NCBI RefSeq assembly: GCF_014650555.1
Contig: NZ_BMVE01000005.1
Location: 186,001-250,000 of the forward strand
Length of the DNA: 64,000 nucleotides
From: Streptomyces goshikiensis
GTDB lineage: Bacteria; Actinomycetota; Actinomycetes; Streptomycetales; Streptomycetaceae
Reading direction: 5' to 3'
A program made the position numbers and the translations under genes. The notes below the pieces were generated by a model. That model ran no database searches. It was not told the origin of the DNA and saw only the letters and a program-made list of their open reading frames with translations. Shown piece by piece: positions 25,059-32,058 of the stretch. Within the stretch, counting starts at the first letter, position 1. Every line of letters starts with the position of its first letter.

Positions 25059-25841
25059 CTACGCGCGCTGGCTGCTGACCGAAACGGTCTCGCCCGTCAT
25101 GTACGACGCGTACCCGCTGGCCAGGAACACGATGACGTTGGCGACCTCCCACGGCTCGGCGTACCGGCCGAAGGCCTCGCGGGCCGTCAGCTCGGCCAGC
25201 AGTTCCTCGCTGGTGACCTTCACCAGGTGCGGGTGCATGGCCAGGCTCGGGGCGACCGCGTTGACCCGTACGCCGAATTCGGCGGCCTCCAGGGCCGCGC
25301 AGCGGGTCAGGGCCATCACCCCGGCCTTGGCTGCGGCGTAGTGGGCCTGGCCGGTCTGGGCGCGCCAGCCGACGACGGAGGCGTTGTTGACGATGACCCC
25401 GCCGGTGCCGGAGGCCTTGAGCGAGCGCAGGGCGGCGCGGGTGCAGCGGAAGGTGCCGTTCAGGGTGACGTCGAGGACCCGGCCCCACTGGTCGTCGGTC
25501 ATGTCGACGAGGGCGGCGGTGCCGCCGAGTCCGGCGTTGTTGACGACGACGTCCAGGTGGCCGTGGGTCCGCTCGGCGTGCGCGAACAGGGCCCCGACCT
25601 GTTCCTCGTCGGTGACGTCGCAGGGCAGGGAGGAGATGCGGTCCGCGCCGAACTCGGCGGCGAGGGCCTCCTCGGTCTCCTTCAGCCGGCGGGCGTGGGC
25701 GTCGCCGATCAGGACGCGGGCGCCCTCCTCCAGGAAGCGGCGGGCGGTGGCGCCGCCGATGCCGGCTCCGGCGGCGGCGGTGACGACGGCGGAGCGGCCT
25801 TCCAGCAGGCGGTGGCCGGCCACGTAACGGGGCTCGTTCAT
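25059..25841 (-). CDS. ipdF: Short-chain dehydrogenase IpdF
   Basis: A 260-residue SDR: VTAAAGAGIGGATARRFLEEGARVLIGD cofactor region, CDVTDEE, NNAGLGG, and the S...HYAAAKAGV catalytic set. IpdF in mycobacteria oxidises the 5-hydroxyl of the HIP-derived CoA ester. It is the first gene of the ipdF-kstR2-fadA6 operon, and its ATG has GAGGAGT four bases upstream. It stands divergent to fadE30, with the operator in the 87-base space between. Confidence 0.87.
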   Translation of the reverse strand: MNEPRYVAGHRLLEGRSAVVTAAAGAGIGGATARRFLEEGARVLIGDAHARRLKETEEALAAEFGADRISSLPCDVTDEEQVGALFAHAERTHGHLDVVVNNAGLGGTAALVDMTDDQWGRVLDVTLNGTFRCTRAALRSLKASGTGGVIVNNASVVGWRAQTGQAHYAAAKAGVMALTRCAALEAAEFGVRVNAVAPSLAMHPHLVKVTSEELLAELTAREAFGRYAEPWEVANVIVFLASGYASYMTGETVSVSSQRA

Positions 25842-25877
25842 GCGCACTCCTCGACGCTGCTCATGGCCGTACGTTAA

Positions 25878-25897
25878 CCTACCAAACACTTGTTAGG
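25878..25897. promoter_or_regulatory. KstR2-type operator between ipdF and fadE30
   Basis: CCTACCAAACACTTGTTAGG. It contains ACCAAACACTTGTT, one base off the KstR2 consensus AnCAAGnnCTTGnT, and is the near-identical partner of the site at 16507-16526. Placed centrally in a divergent promoter, it should govern both the ipdF-kstR2-fadA6 and fadE30 operons. Confidence 0.87.
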
Positions 25898-25928
25898 GAA
25901 GGTTGACGGTCTGGGAGGCGGGCACCCG

Positions 25929-27074
25929 ATGGATCTGACCCAGTCGGCGGAGGTGGCGGCCTTCCGGGCCGAGGCCCGCGCCTGGCTCCGCTCCCACGTC
26001 CCGGCCGAGCCCCTGCCCTCCCTGGAGACGGAGGCCGGGTTCGCGGCGCACCGGGAGTGGGAGGCGCTGCTGCACGCGGACCGCTGGTCGGCGGTGTCCT
26101 GGCCCGAGGAGTACGGGGGCCGGGGCGCGGACATCGAGCGGTGGCTGGTCTTCGAGGAGGAGTACTGGGCGGCCGGCGCGCCCGGCCGGGTCTCGCAGAA
26201 CGGCATCAGCCTGCTGGCCCCCACCCTGTTCGACCACGCGACGCCCGAGCAGCGGGCGCGGGTGCTGCCGCCGATGGCGAGCGGCGAGGTGATCTGGGCG
26301 CAGGCCTGGTCGGAGCCGGAGGCCGGGTCGGACCTGGCCTCGCTGACGTCGCGGGCGGTGCGGACGGAGGGCGGCTGGCTGCTGTCCGGGCACAAGACCT
26401 GGTCCTCGCGGGCGGCCTTCGCGGACCGTGCCTTCGGGATCTTCCGCAGCGACCCGGCGGCCGCGAAGGCGCACCACGGCCTGACGTACCTGATGTTCGA
26501 CCTGCGGGCGCCGGGGGTGACGGTGCGGCCCATCGGGCGCCTCGACGGGAAGCCGGCCTTCGCGGAGCTGTTCCTGGAGGGGGTCTTCGTACCGGACGAG
26601 GACGTCATCGGGGAGCCGGGGCAGGGCTGGCGGATCGCGATGTCGACGACGGGCAACGAGCGGGGGCTGACGCTGCGCTCCCCCGGGCGGTTCCTGGCGG
26701 CGGCGGACCGGCTGGTCTCCCTGTGGCGGGAGGCGGGGGATCCGGCGGACACGGCGCTGCGCGACCGGGTCGCGGACGCGGTGGTGGGGGCGCGCGCGTA
26801 CCAGCTGTTCACCTGGGCGAACGCGTCCCGGTTCGCGGCGGGCGAGGCCATCGGCGCGGAGTCCAGCCTGAACAAGGTGTTCTGGTCGCGGTACGACATC
26901 GCGCTGCACGAGACGGCGCTGGACCTGCTGGGCGCGGACGCGGAGCTGGCGCGGGGAGCGTGGGCCGAGCCGTGGGTCTTCTCGCTGGCCGGGCCGATCT
27001 ACGCGGGCACGAACGAGATCCAGCGCGACATCATCGCCGAGCGGCTGCTCGGCCTGCCGAAGGGGCGCCGCTGA
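25929..27074 (+). CDS. fadE30: Acyl-CoA dehydrogenase FadE30
   Basis: A 381-residue FAD-dependent acyl-CoA dehydrogenase: AQAWSEPEAGSDLASL flavin-contact motif, GHKTWSSRAAFAD, and the C-terminal GPIYAGTNEIQRDIIAERLLGLP. FadE30 (Rv3560c, 385 residues) dehydrogenates the propionyl side chain of HIP-CoA. The start is taken at ATG 25929, with GGGAGG upstream; an in-frame TTG at 25890 lies within the operator and is rejected. It overlaps the next dehydrogenase gene by one base in TGATG, so the two are translated together. Confidence 0.9.
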   Translation: MDLTQSAEVAAFRAEARAWLRSHVPAEPLPSLETEAGFAAHREWEALLHADRWSAVSWPEEYGGRGADIERWLVFEEEYWAAGAPGRVSQNGISLLAPTLFDHATPEQRARVLPPMASGEVIWAQAWSEPEAGSDLASLTSRAVRTEGGWLLSGHKTWSSRAAFADRAFGIFRSDPAAAKAHHGLTYLMFDLRAPGVTVRPIGRLDGKPAFAELFLEGVFVPDEDVIGEPGQGWRIAMSTTGNERGLTLRSPGRFLAAADRLVSLWREAGDPADTALRDRVADAVVGARAYQLFTWANASRFAAGEAIGAESSLNKVFWSRYDIALHETALDLLGADAELARGAWAEPWVFSLAGPIYAGTNEIQRDIIAERLLGLPKGRR

Positions 27075-28039
27075 TGCGATTCCTGCTGACGGAGGAACAG
27101 CGCGACTTCGCGCGGAGCCTGCGGGGGCTGCTGGCGGCGGCGGAGGTTCCGGCGGTGGTACGGGCCTGGTCGGCCGGGGACCACGGGCCGGGGAGGGCGG
27201 TGTGGGGGCGGCTGGCGCGCACGGGCGTGTTCGCGCTCGCCGCCGACGAGGCGGGTCCGCTCCCGGTGGAGCTGGCGGTCGCCTTCGTGGAGCTGGGGCG
27301 GGCGGGGATGCCGGGGCCGGTGGTGGAGACGGTGGTGGCGGCCGTGCTGCTGGGGCGGCTGGGGGACGAGGAACTGGCGAAGCGCCTCCTCCCCGGGCTG
27401 GCGGACGGCGGGGCGGTGGCCACGCTGACGCTGCCGGGCGGAAGTCCGTACGCGCTCGACGCGGACGCGGCGGCGTACTGCCTGACGGTGTCGCGGGCCG
27501 GTGAGCTGCGCTCGGCGGGGGCGGGCGCGCCGGTCGCCTCCCTGGACCCGGCGCGCCGGCTGTCGGTTCCGGTGGCGGCGGGTCCCGCGCTGGCGGCGGG
27601 AGCAGCGGTGTCGGCGGCGGCGCGGGCGGCGCTGGACTGGGCCCGGCTGCTGACGGCGGCGCAGTGCCTCGGCGTTGGCGAGGCGCTGCTGGCGCGGACG
27701 GTGGCGTACGCGAAGGAGCGCACCCAGTTCGGGGCGCCGATCGGGTCGTTCCAGGCGGTGAAGCACCGGCTGGCGGACACGCTGCTGGCGCTGGAGTTCG
27801 CCCGCCCGCTGCTGTTCGCCGCGGCGCTGTCCCTGGACCCGGGGGAGGTGGCGGCGGCGAAGCTCGCGGCGGGCGGGGCGGCGTACGGGGCGGCGCTGAC
27901 CGCGCTCCAGCTGCACGGTGCGATCGGCTACACGGAGGAGCTGGACCTCTCCCTGTGGCTGCGCAAGGCGCGGCCGCTGCGGGACGCGTGGGGCACGCCG
28001 GCGGCGTGCCGGGAGGCGGTCCTGGCCGGCCGGCGCTGA
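27074..28039 (+). CDS. Acyl-CoA dehydrogenase, FadE32-like
   Basis: A 321-residue, shorter acyl-CoA dehydrogenase. The N-terminal MRFLLTEEQRDFARSLRGLL, the middle YAKERTQFGAPIGSFQAVKHRLAD and the end LQLHGAIGYTEELDLSLWLRKARPL are conserved. The length matches FadE32 of M. tuberculosis (322 residues), which works as a heteromer with a longer FadE. Here the only longer partner in the window is FadE30, with which it is translationally coupled. It may therefore form a complex with FadE30 or with an unlinked FadE31-type protein. Confidence 0.78.
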   Translation: MRFLLTEEQRDFARSLRGLLAAAEVPAVVRAWSAGDHGPGRAVWGRLARTGVFALAADEAGPLPVELAVAFVELGRAGMPGPVVETVVAAVLLGRLGDEELAKRLLPGLADGGAVATLTLPGGSPYALDADAAAYCLTVSRAGELRSAGAGAPVASLDPARRLSVPVAAGPALAAGAAVSAAARAALDWARLLTAAQCLGVGEALLARTVAYAKERTQFGAPIGSFQAVKHRLADTLLALEFARPLLFAAALSLDPGEVAAAKLAAGGAAYGAALTALQLHGAIGYTEELDLSLWLRKARPLRDAWGTPAACREAVLAGRR

Positions 28040-28079
28040 CGCCGCCGCGAGCCCGGCCGCCCGGTCCGGAGGGCAGGCC

Positions 28080-28826
28080 CTAGGGCACGGCCACGTGGAG
28101 GGAGACGACGTAGGGCTCCTCGACCGTCCCGTCGGGGAAGAGCGGGGCGAGGCGGGCCCGCTCCTCGCGGAGGAAGGCGCTGGTGCCGGGCTCGCCGAGG
28201 AGGAGGAAGGCGGAGTGGCTGGCGAGGTTGGCGAGGTGGTCGTCGAGGGGAACGCGGCGGGACCAGGCGACGGTGCGCGTACGGAAGCCGGAGTCGAGGC
28301 CCTGGGGCAGGGTGCGGAAGGCGACTCCTTCGTCGGTGGCGTCGAAGAGGGCCCGGATCCGGGCGCCTTGGTCCGCGACCCATCCGACGGACGCGTCGAT
28401 GTCGTTCCACCAGATGGCGAGCGCGCCGCCCGGGCGCAGGACGCGGCGGGCCTCGGGGACCGAGCGGGCGGGATCGGTCCAGTGCCAGGCCTGGGCGTAC
28501 GTGAGGAGGTCGAAGGCGCCGGTGGCGAGCGGGAGCCGGTCGCCGTCACCGCGGACGAGGGGGATCCCGGGGTGCGCCCGGCGCAGTTCGGCGGCCATGC
28601 CGTCCCCGGGCTCGACGGCGACGACCCGGGCCCCGCGGGCGTGCAGCGGCCCGGTGGCGATCCCGGTCCCGGCCCCCACGTCCGCGACCCGCGCCCCGGC
28701 GAGCGGCCGGCCGGTGAGCTCCTCGACGGCGTCGAACAGCCCGCCGGGATACCCGGGCCGGCTGGCGGCGTACAGCGCGGCGGCGGCATCGAAGGACCGC
28801 GCTCGCGCACGGGGGTTCGTGGTCAT
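28080..28826 (-). CDS. Class I SAM-dependent methyltransferase
   Basis: A 248-residue methyltransferase of the UbiE/Methyltransf_11 type. The SAM-binding motif I is VADVGAGTGIATGPL, motif II is VAVEPGDGM, and the FDLLTYAQAWHWTDP and LRPGGALAIWWND stretches are characteristic. The substrate is unknown. It begins after the RARSFDAAAALYAASRPGYP N-terminus that is common in this group. It is convergent with the FadE32-like gene, with only 40 bases between the stops, so terminator space is minimal. Confidence 0.88.
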   Translation of the reverse strand: MTTNPRARARSFDAAAALYAASRPGYPGGLFDAVEELTGRPLAGARVADVGAGTGIATGPLHARGARVVAVEPGDGMAAELRRAHPGIPLVRGDGDRLPLATGAFDLLTYAQAWHWTDPARSVPEARRVLRPGGALAIWWNDIDASVGWVADQGARIRALFDATDEGVAFRTLPQGLDSGFRTRTVAWSRRVPLDDHLANLASHSAFLLLGEPGTSAFLREERARLAPLFPDGTVEEPYVVSLHVAVP

Positions 28827-28888
28827 CGGCCCATCCTTCCCGATCCCGGGCCGGCCACCAATGCCTTTCGGGGGCGGGAGAGGACGGC

Positions 28889-29203
28889 CTAGCCTCCGCG
28901 CCGGGAGAAGCGGATCAGGAGGGCCGTCTGGATCACCAGCAGGGTCACCGCGCCGGCCGCGGGGACGGAGTCCGTCGCCTCCCCGGCCGCGCCGCCCAGC
29001 CAGGCCACGCCCACCGCCACGAAGGCGAGGAGGAAGCGCGGCACGAACTCGGCGTCCGTGCCGTGCAGTACGCCGGAGCCGACGACGAAGACGGCCAGCA
29101 GGACCGGGATCCAGGGCGCCGGGTCCGGGCTCCGCAGGAGGTGCGCGGCGCCGAACTCCACCGCCAGGAGCAGGAGGTTGCGGAGCAGCGTGGGCATGAG
29201 CAC
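28889..29203 (-). CDS. Small membrane protein of unknown function
   Basis: A 104-residue hydrophobic protein with about four predicted membrane segments (LLRNLLLLAVEFGAAHLL; WIPVLLAVFVVGSGVL; FLLAFVAVGVAWLGG; AGAVTLLVIQTALLI) and a basic end (RFSRRGG). I do not recognise the family. GTG 29203 is the first start; ATG 29197 is two codons in and equally plausible. It lies 62 bases upstream of the methyltransferase gene, in the same direction, and close to a tRNA-like element on the other strand. Confidence 0.65.
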   Translation of the reverse strand: MLMPTLLRNLLLLAVEFGAAHLLRSPDPAPWIPVLLAVFVVGSGVLHGTDAEFVPRFLLAFVAVGVAWLGGAAGEATDSVPAAGAVTLLVIQTALLIRFSRRGG

Positions 29204-29237
29204 ATCATGCCGGGCGTGTCGTAGGGTTGATCACAAG

Positions 29238-29313
29238 GGTGGGGTCGTAGCACAGAGGCAGTGCGCCTACACAGCATGGAGGAGGACGCCGGTTCGAATC
29301 CGGCCGCCCCACC
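29238..29313 (+). tRNA. tRNA-like element, atypical or degenerate tRNA
   Basis: A cloverleaf can be drawn. The D stem is GCAC/GTGC; the T arm is perfect (GCCGG-TTCGAAT-CCGGC, with a consensus B box). The acceptor ends GGTGGGG and CCCCACC pair, with one bulged T needed next to CG/CG. The anticodon stem (CCTAC/GGAGG) has one A-G mismatch, and the loop ACAGCAT lacks the universal U33. Read by position, the anticodon would be AGC. A real tRNA-Ala would not look like this, so it may be a pseudo-tRNA or a tRNA-like RNA. CCA is not encoded. Confidence 0.5.
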
Positions 29314-29350
29314 CCCCGAGCCCGGCCGCGCCCCGGGCCCGGCCGCGCCG

Positions 29351-30079
29351 CTAGCGCGCCGTCATTCCGCCGTCGACCGCGAACTCCGCCCCCGTCACGT
29401 ACGCGGAGGCGTCGGCGCACAGGAACAGCACCAGCTCCCCCACCTCCTCCGGCCGGCCCATCCGCCCCAGCGGGACGTGCGACCAGTCCCGGCCCCCGAC
29501 CGCCGCCGCGACCATCGGGGTGTCGATCGCACCCGGGTGCACCGAGTTCACCCTGATCCCGTCCCCCGCCAGGTCCAGCGCCGCCGAGCGGGTCAGGCCG
29601 CGCAGGGCGAACTTGGTGGAGCCGTAAGCCGCGTGGCCCGGGATGCCGACCAGCCCGGCCGTGGAGGAGATGTTGACGATCGAGCCGCCGCCGGCCGCCC
29701 GCAGCACCGGCGCCACCGCCTGGATGCCGAGGAACGGCCCGAGCAGGTTGACCCGTAGCAGCGCCTCGAAGTCCTCGGCCGTCTGCTCCTCCACGTGCGC
29801 CGTCCGCCACAGCGCCGCGTTGTTGACCAGGGCCGAGATCGTGCCGAAGGCCGACACCGCCTCCCGCACCACCCCGGCCCAGCTCCCGGCGTCGGCCACG
29901 TCGTGCCGTACGAACAGACCCCGGGGGCCGAGTTCCGCCGCGACCGCCCGGCCCTCGTCCTCCCGTACGTCCGTGACCACGACGCGCGCGCCGGCCTCCG
30001 CGCAGAGCCGGGCCTCGGCCGCGCCCTGGCCGCGCCCGGCTCCGGTGATGACGACGACTTTTCCGTCCAGCGAGATCAC
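29351..30079 (-). CDS. Short-chain dehydrogenase, hydroxysteroid-dehydrogenase-like
   Basis: A 242-residue classical SDR: VVITGAGRGQGAAEARLCAEAGARVVVTDV, NNAALWR, ISSTAGLVGIPGHAAYGSTKFALRG and VHPGAIDTPM. It resembles 3-alpha(20-beta)-hydroxysteroid dehydrogenases of Streptomyces, although SDR substrate prediction from sequence is weak. It starts with GTG 30079 and is transcribed divergently from a PadR-family regulator 96 bases away, a typical local regulator-target pair. Proximity to the steroid locus makes a steroid or bile-acid substrate attractive but not proven. Confidence 0.8.
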   Translation of the reverse strand: MISLDGKVVVITGAGRGQGAAEARLCAEAGARVVVTDVREDEGRAVAAELGPRGLFVRHDVADAGSWAGVVREAVSAFGTISALVNNAALWRTAHVEEQTAEDFEALLRVNLLGPFLGIQAVAPVLRAAGGGSIVNISSTAGLVGIPGHAAYGSTKFALRGLTRSAALDLAGDGIRVNSVHPGAIDTPMVAAAVGGRDWSHVPLGRMGRPEEVGELVLFLCADASAYVTGAEFAVDGGMTAR

Positions 30080-30175
30080 GGCTCAGACCTCCGGGTCGTT
30101 TTGATTCGGAATACTTCTAGCAGTCATGCGGCGGGGAGGGGAACGGTCGCGGGGGCCGGTCGTAGACTGCGCCGC

Positions 30176-30766
30176 GTGGCAGACGAGACGAACGAGCGCG
30201 CCCTCCCCCCGACCGGCTGGGCGGTGCTCGGACTGCTGTCCTTCGGCGAGGAACTCTCCGGCTACGACCTGAAGAAGTGGTCGGACCGGTCGCTGCGCTT
30301 CTTCTACTGGAGCCCCTCCTTCAGCCAGATCTACAGCGAGCTGGGGCGCCTGGAGCGGGCCGGATACGCCTCCTCCCGGACGGTCGCCCAAGGCAGTGGT
30401 ACCCGCGACAAGCGCGTCTACCGGATCACCGGCTCCGGCATGGCCGCCGCACGGCGCTGGGCCCGCGAGGCCCCGGTCGACCCGCCCGTCCTCAAGCACG
30501 GGCCGATGCTGCGGCTGTGGCTGGGACACCTGCTGGAGCCGGAGCAGATGCGCGAAGTACTGCTCCGCCAGCAGGAGTTCGCCGAGGACATGCGGCTGCG
30601 GGCGGTGGCCGACGCGCAGGCGGCGAAGGAGGAGCCCGCCTGGGCGTACCCGGCGCTGACCCTCCGGTGGGCCGAGCGGTACTACGCCTGCGAGCGCGAC
30701 CTCGCCGCGGCCATGCTCGACGACCTCGCCGCCCTGGAGAACGGCCCCGGCGAGGACCGGGGCTGA
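30176..30766 (+). CDS. PadR-family transcriptional regulator
   Basis: A 196-residue winged-helix regulator: the N-terminal LPPTGWAVLGLLSFGEELSGYDLKKW and YSELGRLERAGYASSRTV carry the PadR DNA-binding fold, followed by a helical C-terminal Vir-type dimerisation domain (LLEPEQMREVLLRQQEFAEDM). GTG 30176 is chosen as the first codon of the conserved part. It is divergent to the SDR gene, whose promoter it may control. The shared space has an A/T-rich stretch (GATTCGGAATACTTCTAGC, about 30101-30119) that could contain the operator. Confidence 0.87.
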   Translation: MADETNERALPPTGWAVLGLLSFGEELSGYDLKKWSDRSLRFFYWSPSFSQIYSELGRLERAGYASSRTVAQGSGTRDKRVYRITGSGMAAARRWAREAPVDPPVLKHGPMLRLWLGHLLEPEQMREVLLRQQEFAEDMRLRAVADAQAAKEEPAWAYPALTLRWAERYYACERDLAAAMLDDLAALENGPGEDRG

Positions 30767-30780
30767 CGTACCCTCGGGCC

Positions 30781-31509
30781 ATGACGGGCAGCGCGATAGA
30801 CCTCCGCAAGGTGGAAGAGACCGCACCGGCGCTGGTGAGCCTCTACAAGAGCGCCGGGGTCTCCCTCCGCAAGTACGGCCTGGAGGGCGGCCGGGCGGCG
30901 GTCTACCTGGTGCTGGACTACTCCGGTTCGATGCGCCCGTACTACGAGGACGGCAGCGTGCAGGCCCTCGCGGACCAGGTGCTGGGCCTGTCCGCGCACC
31001 TCGACGACGACGGCCGGGTGCCGGTGGTGTTCTTCTCCACCGACGTGGACGCCGTCGCGGAGATCTCCCTCGCCGGGCACGCCGGGCGGGTGACCGAGAT
31101 CGCCGCCGGGCTCGGCCACATGGGCAAGACGGCCTACCACCTGGCGATGGACGCGGTGATCGACCACTACCTCGACTCGGGGGCGACGGACCCGGCCCTG
31201 GTCGTCTTCCAGACCGACGGCGGCCCGGTCAGCAAGCTCGCGGCGGAGCGGTACCTCTGCAAGGCGGCCCGGCTGCCGCTGTTCTGGCAGTTCGTCGGCT
31301 TCGGCAACACCCGCAGCTCCCAGTTCGACTTCCTGCGCCGCCTGGACGAGCTGCCCGTGCCGGGCCGGCGGGTGGTGGACAACGCGGGCTATTTCCACGC
31401 CGGGCCGGACCCGCGCACCGTCCCGGACGGGGAGCTGTACGACCGGCTGGTCGCCGAGTTCCCGGCGTGGCTGGCGGCCGCGCGCGGGGCGGGCATCGTG
31501 CGCGCCTGA
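30781..31509 (+). CDS. VWA-domain protein, TerF/TerY-like
   Basis: A 242-residue protein that is almost entirely a von Willebrand factor A domain. The metal-ion-dependent adhesion site is visible as DYSGSM (DxSxS), with the threonine in MGKTAYHLAMD and the aspartate in VVFQTDGG. The FWQFVGFG segment is typical of bacterial tellurium-resistance-associated VWA proteins. No signal peptide is present. It begins 14 bases after the PadR stop and may be co-transcribed. The partner proteins are unknown. Confidence 0.85.
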   Translation: MTGSAIDLRKVEETAPALVSLYKSAGVSLRKYGLEGGRAAVYLVLDYSGSMRPYYEDGSVQALADQVLGLSAHLDDDGRVPVVFFSTDVDAVAEISLAGHAGRVTEIAAGLGHMGKTAYHLAMDAVIDHYLDSGATDPALVVFQTDGGPVSKLAAERYLCKAARLPLFWQFVGFGNTRSSQFDFLRRLDELPVPGRRVVDNAGYFHAGPDPRTVPDGELYDRLVAEFPAWLAAARGAGIVRA

Positions 31510-31545
31510 CCGCCCGGGGCCGCCGCCAGGCGCTTTCATGGACGT

Positions 31546-32058
31546 ATGACGCACACCAGCTGGGCCGTCTTCGAGAAGGCGGAACCGGAGTTCGCGGCGG
31601 CCGTCGAGGCCCGCTTCGCTCAGTACCCGCACCATGTCCTAGCCACGCTCCGCAAGGACGGCTCGCCCCGGGTCGCCGGCCTCAACGTCGACATCCGCGG
31701 CGGGGAGCTGTGGCTCGGCATGATGCAGGGCTCGATGAAGGCTCGGGACCTGGAGCGCGACCCGCGCTTCGCGCTGCACACCAACCCGGGCGAGGGCGAG
31801 ACGATGCCGGACGGGGACGTGCGCGTCTCGGGGCGCGCGGTGGAGCTCCTGGACCCGCCCGAGCTGCACCGGTACGCGGAGGAGCGGGACTCCCCGCACC
31901 CCTTCCACCTCTTCTACGCCGATCTGACCGAGGTCGTCCACATCGGGATCGACGGCGACGACCTGGTGCTGCGGACCTGGACCCCGGCGGGCGGCGTGCA
32001 CACCGTCCGCCGGGGCGACGACGACGAGCCGCCGCACGAGGAGCCGACGACTAGCTGA
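31546..32058 (+). CDS. Pyridoxamine-phosphate-oxidase-family FMN/F420 protein
   Basis: A 170-residue split-barrel flavin-binding protein. The region HHVLATLRKDGSPRVAGLNVDIRGGELWLGM is the conserved core, followed by KARDLERDPRFALHTNPGE. Such actinobacterial proteins may bind FMN, F420 or heme, and the exact reaction cannot be inferred. The C-terminus overlaps the convergent DUF1906 gene by 8 bases, tail to tail. The ATG at 31546 has no obvious ribosome-binding site. Confidence 0.82.
   Translation: MTHTSWAVFEKAEPEFAAAVEARFAQYPHHVLATLRKDGSPRVAGLNVDIRGGELWLGMMQGSMKARDLERDPRFALHTNPGEGETMPDGDVRVSGRAVELLDPPELHRYAEERDSPHPFHLFYADLTEVVHIGIDGDDLVLRTWTPAGGVHTVRRGDDDEPPHEEPTTS

Noticed and set aside
25890..25928. 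Upstream TTG start for fadE30
   Set aside because: It lies inside the KstR2-type operator and would add residues not found in the family; ATG 25929 is preferred.
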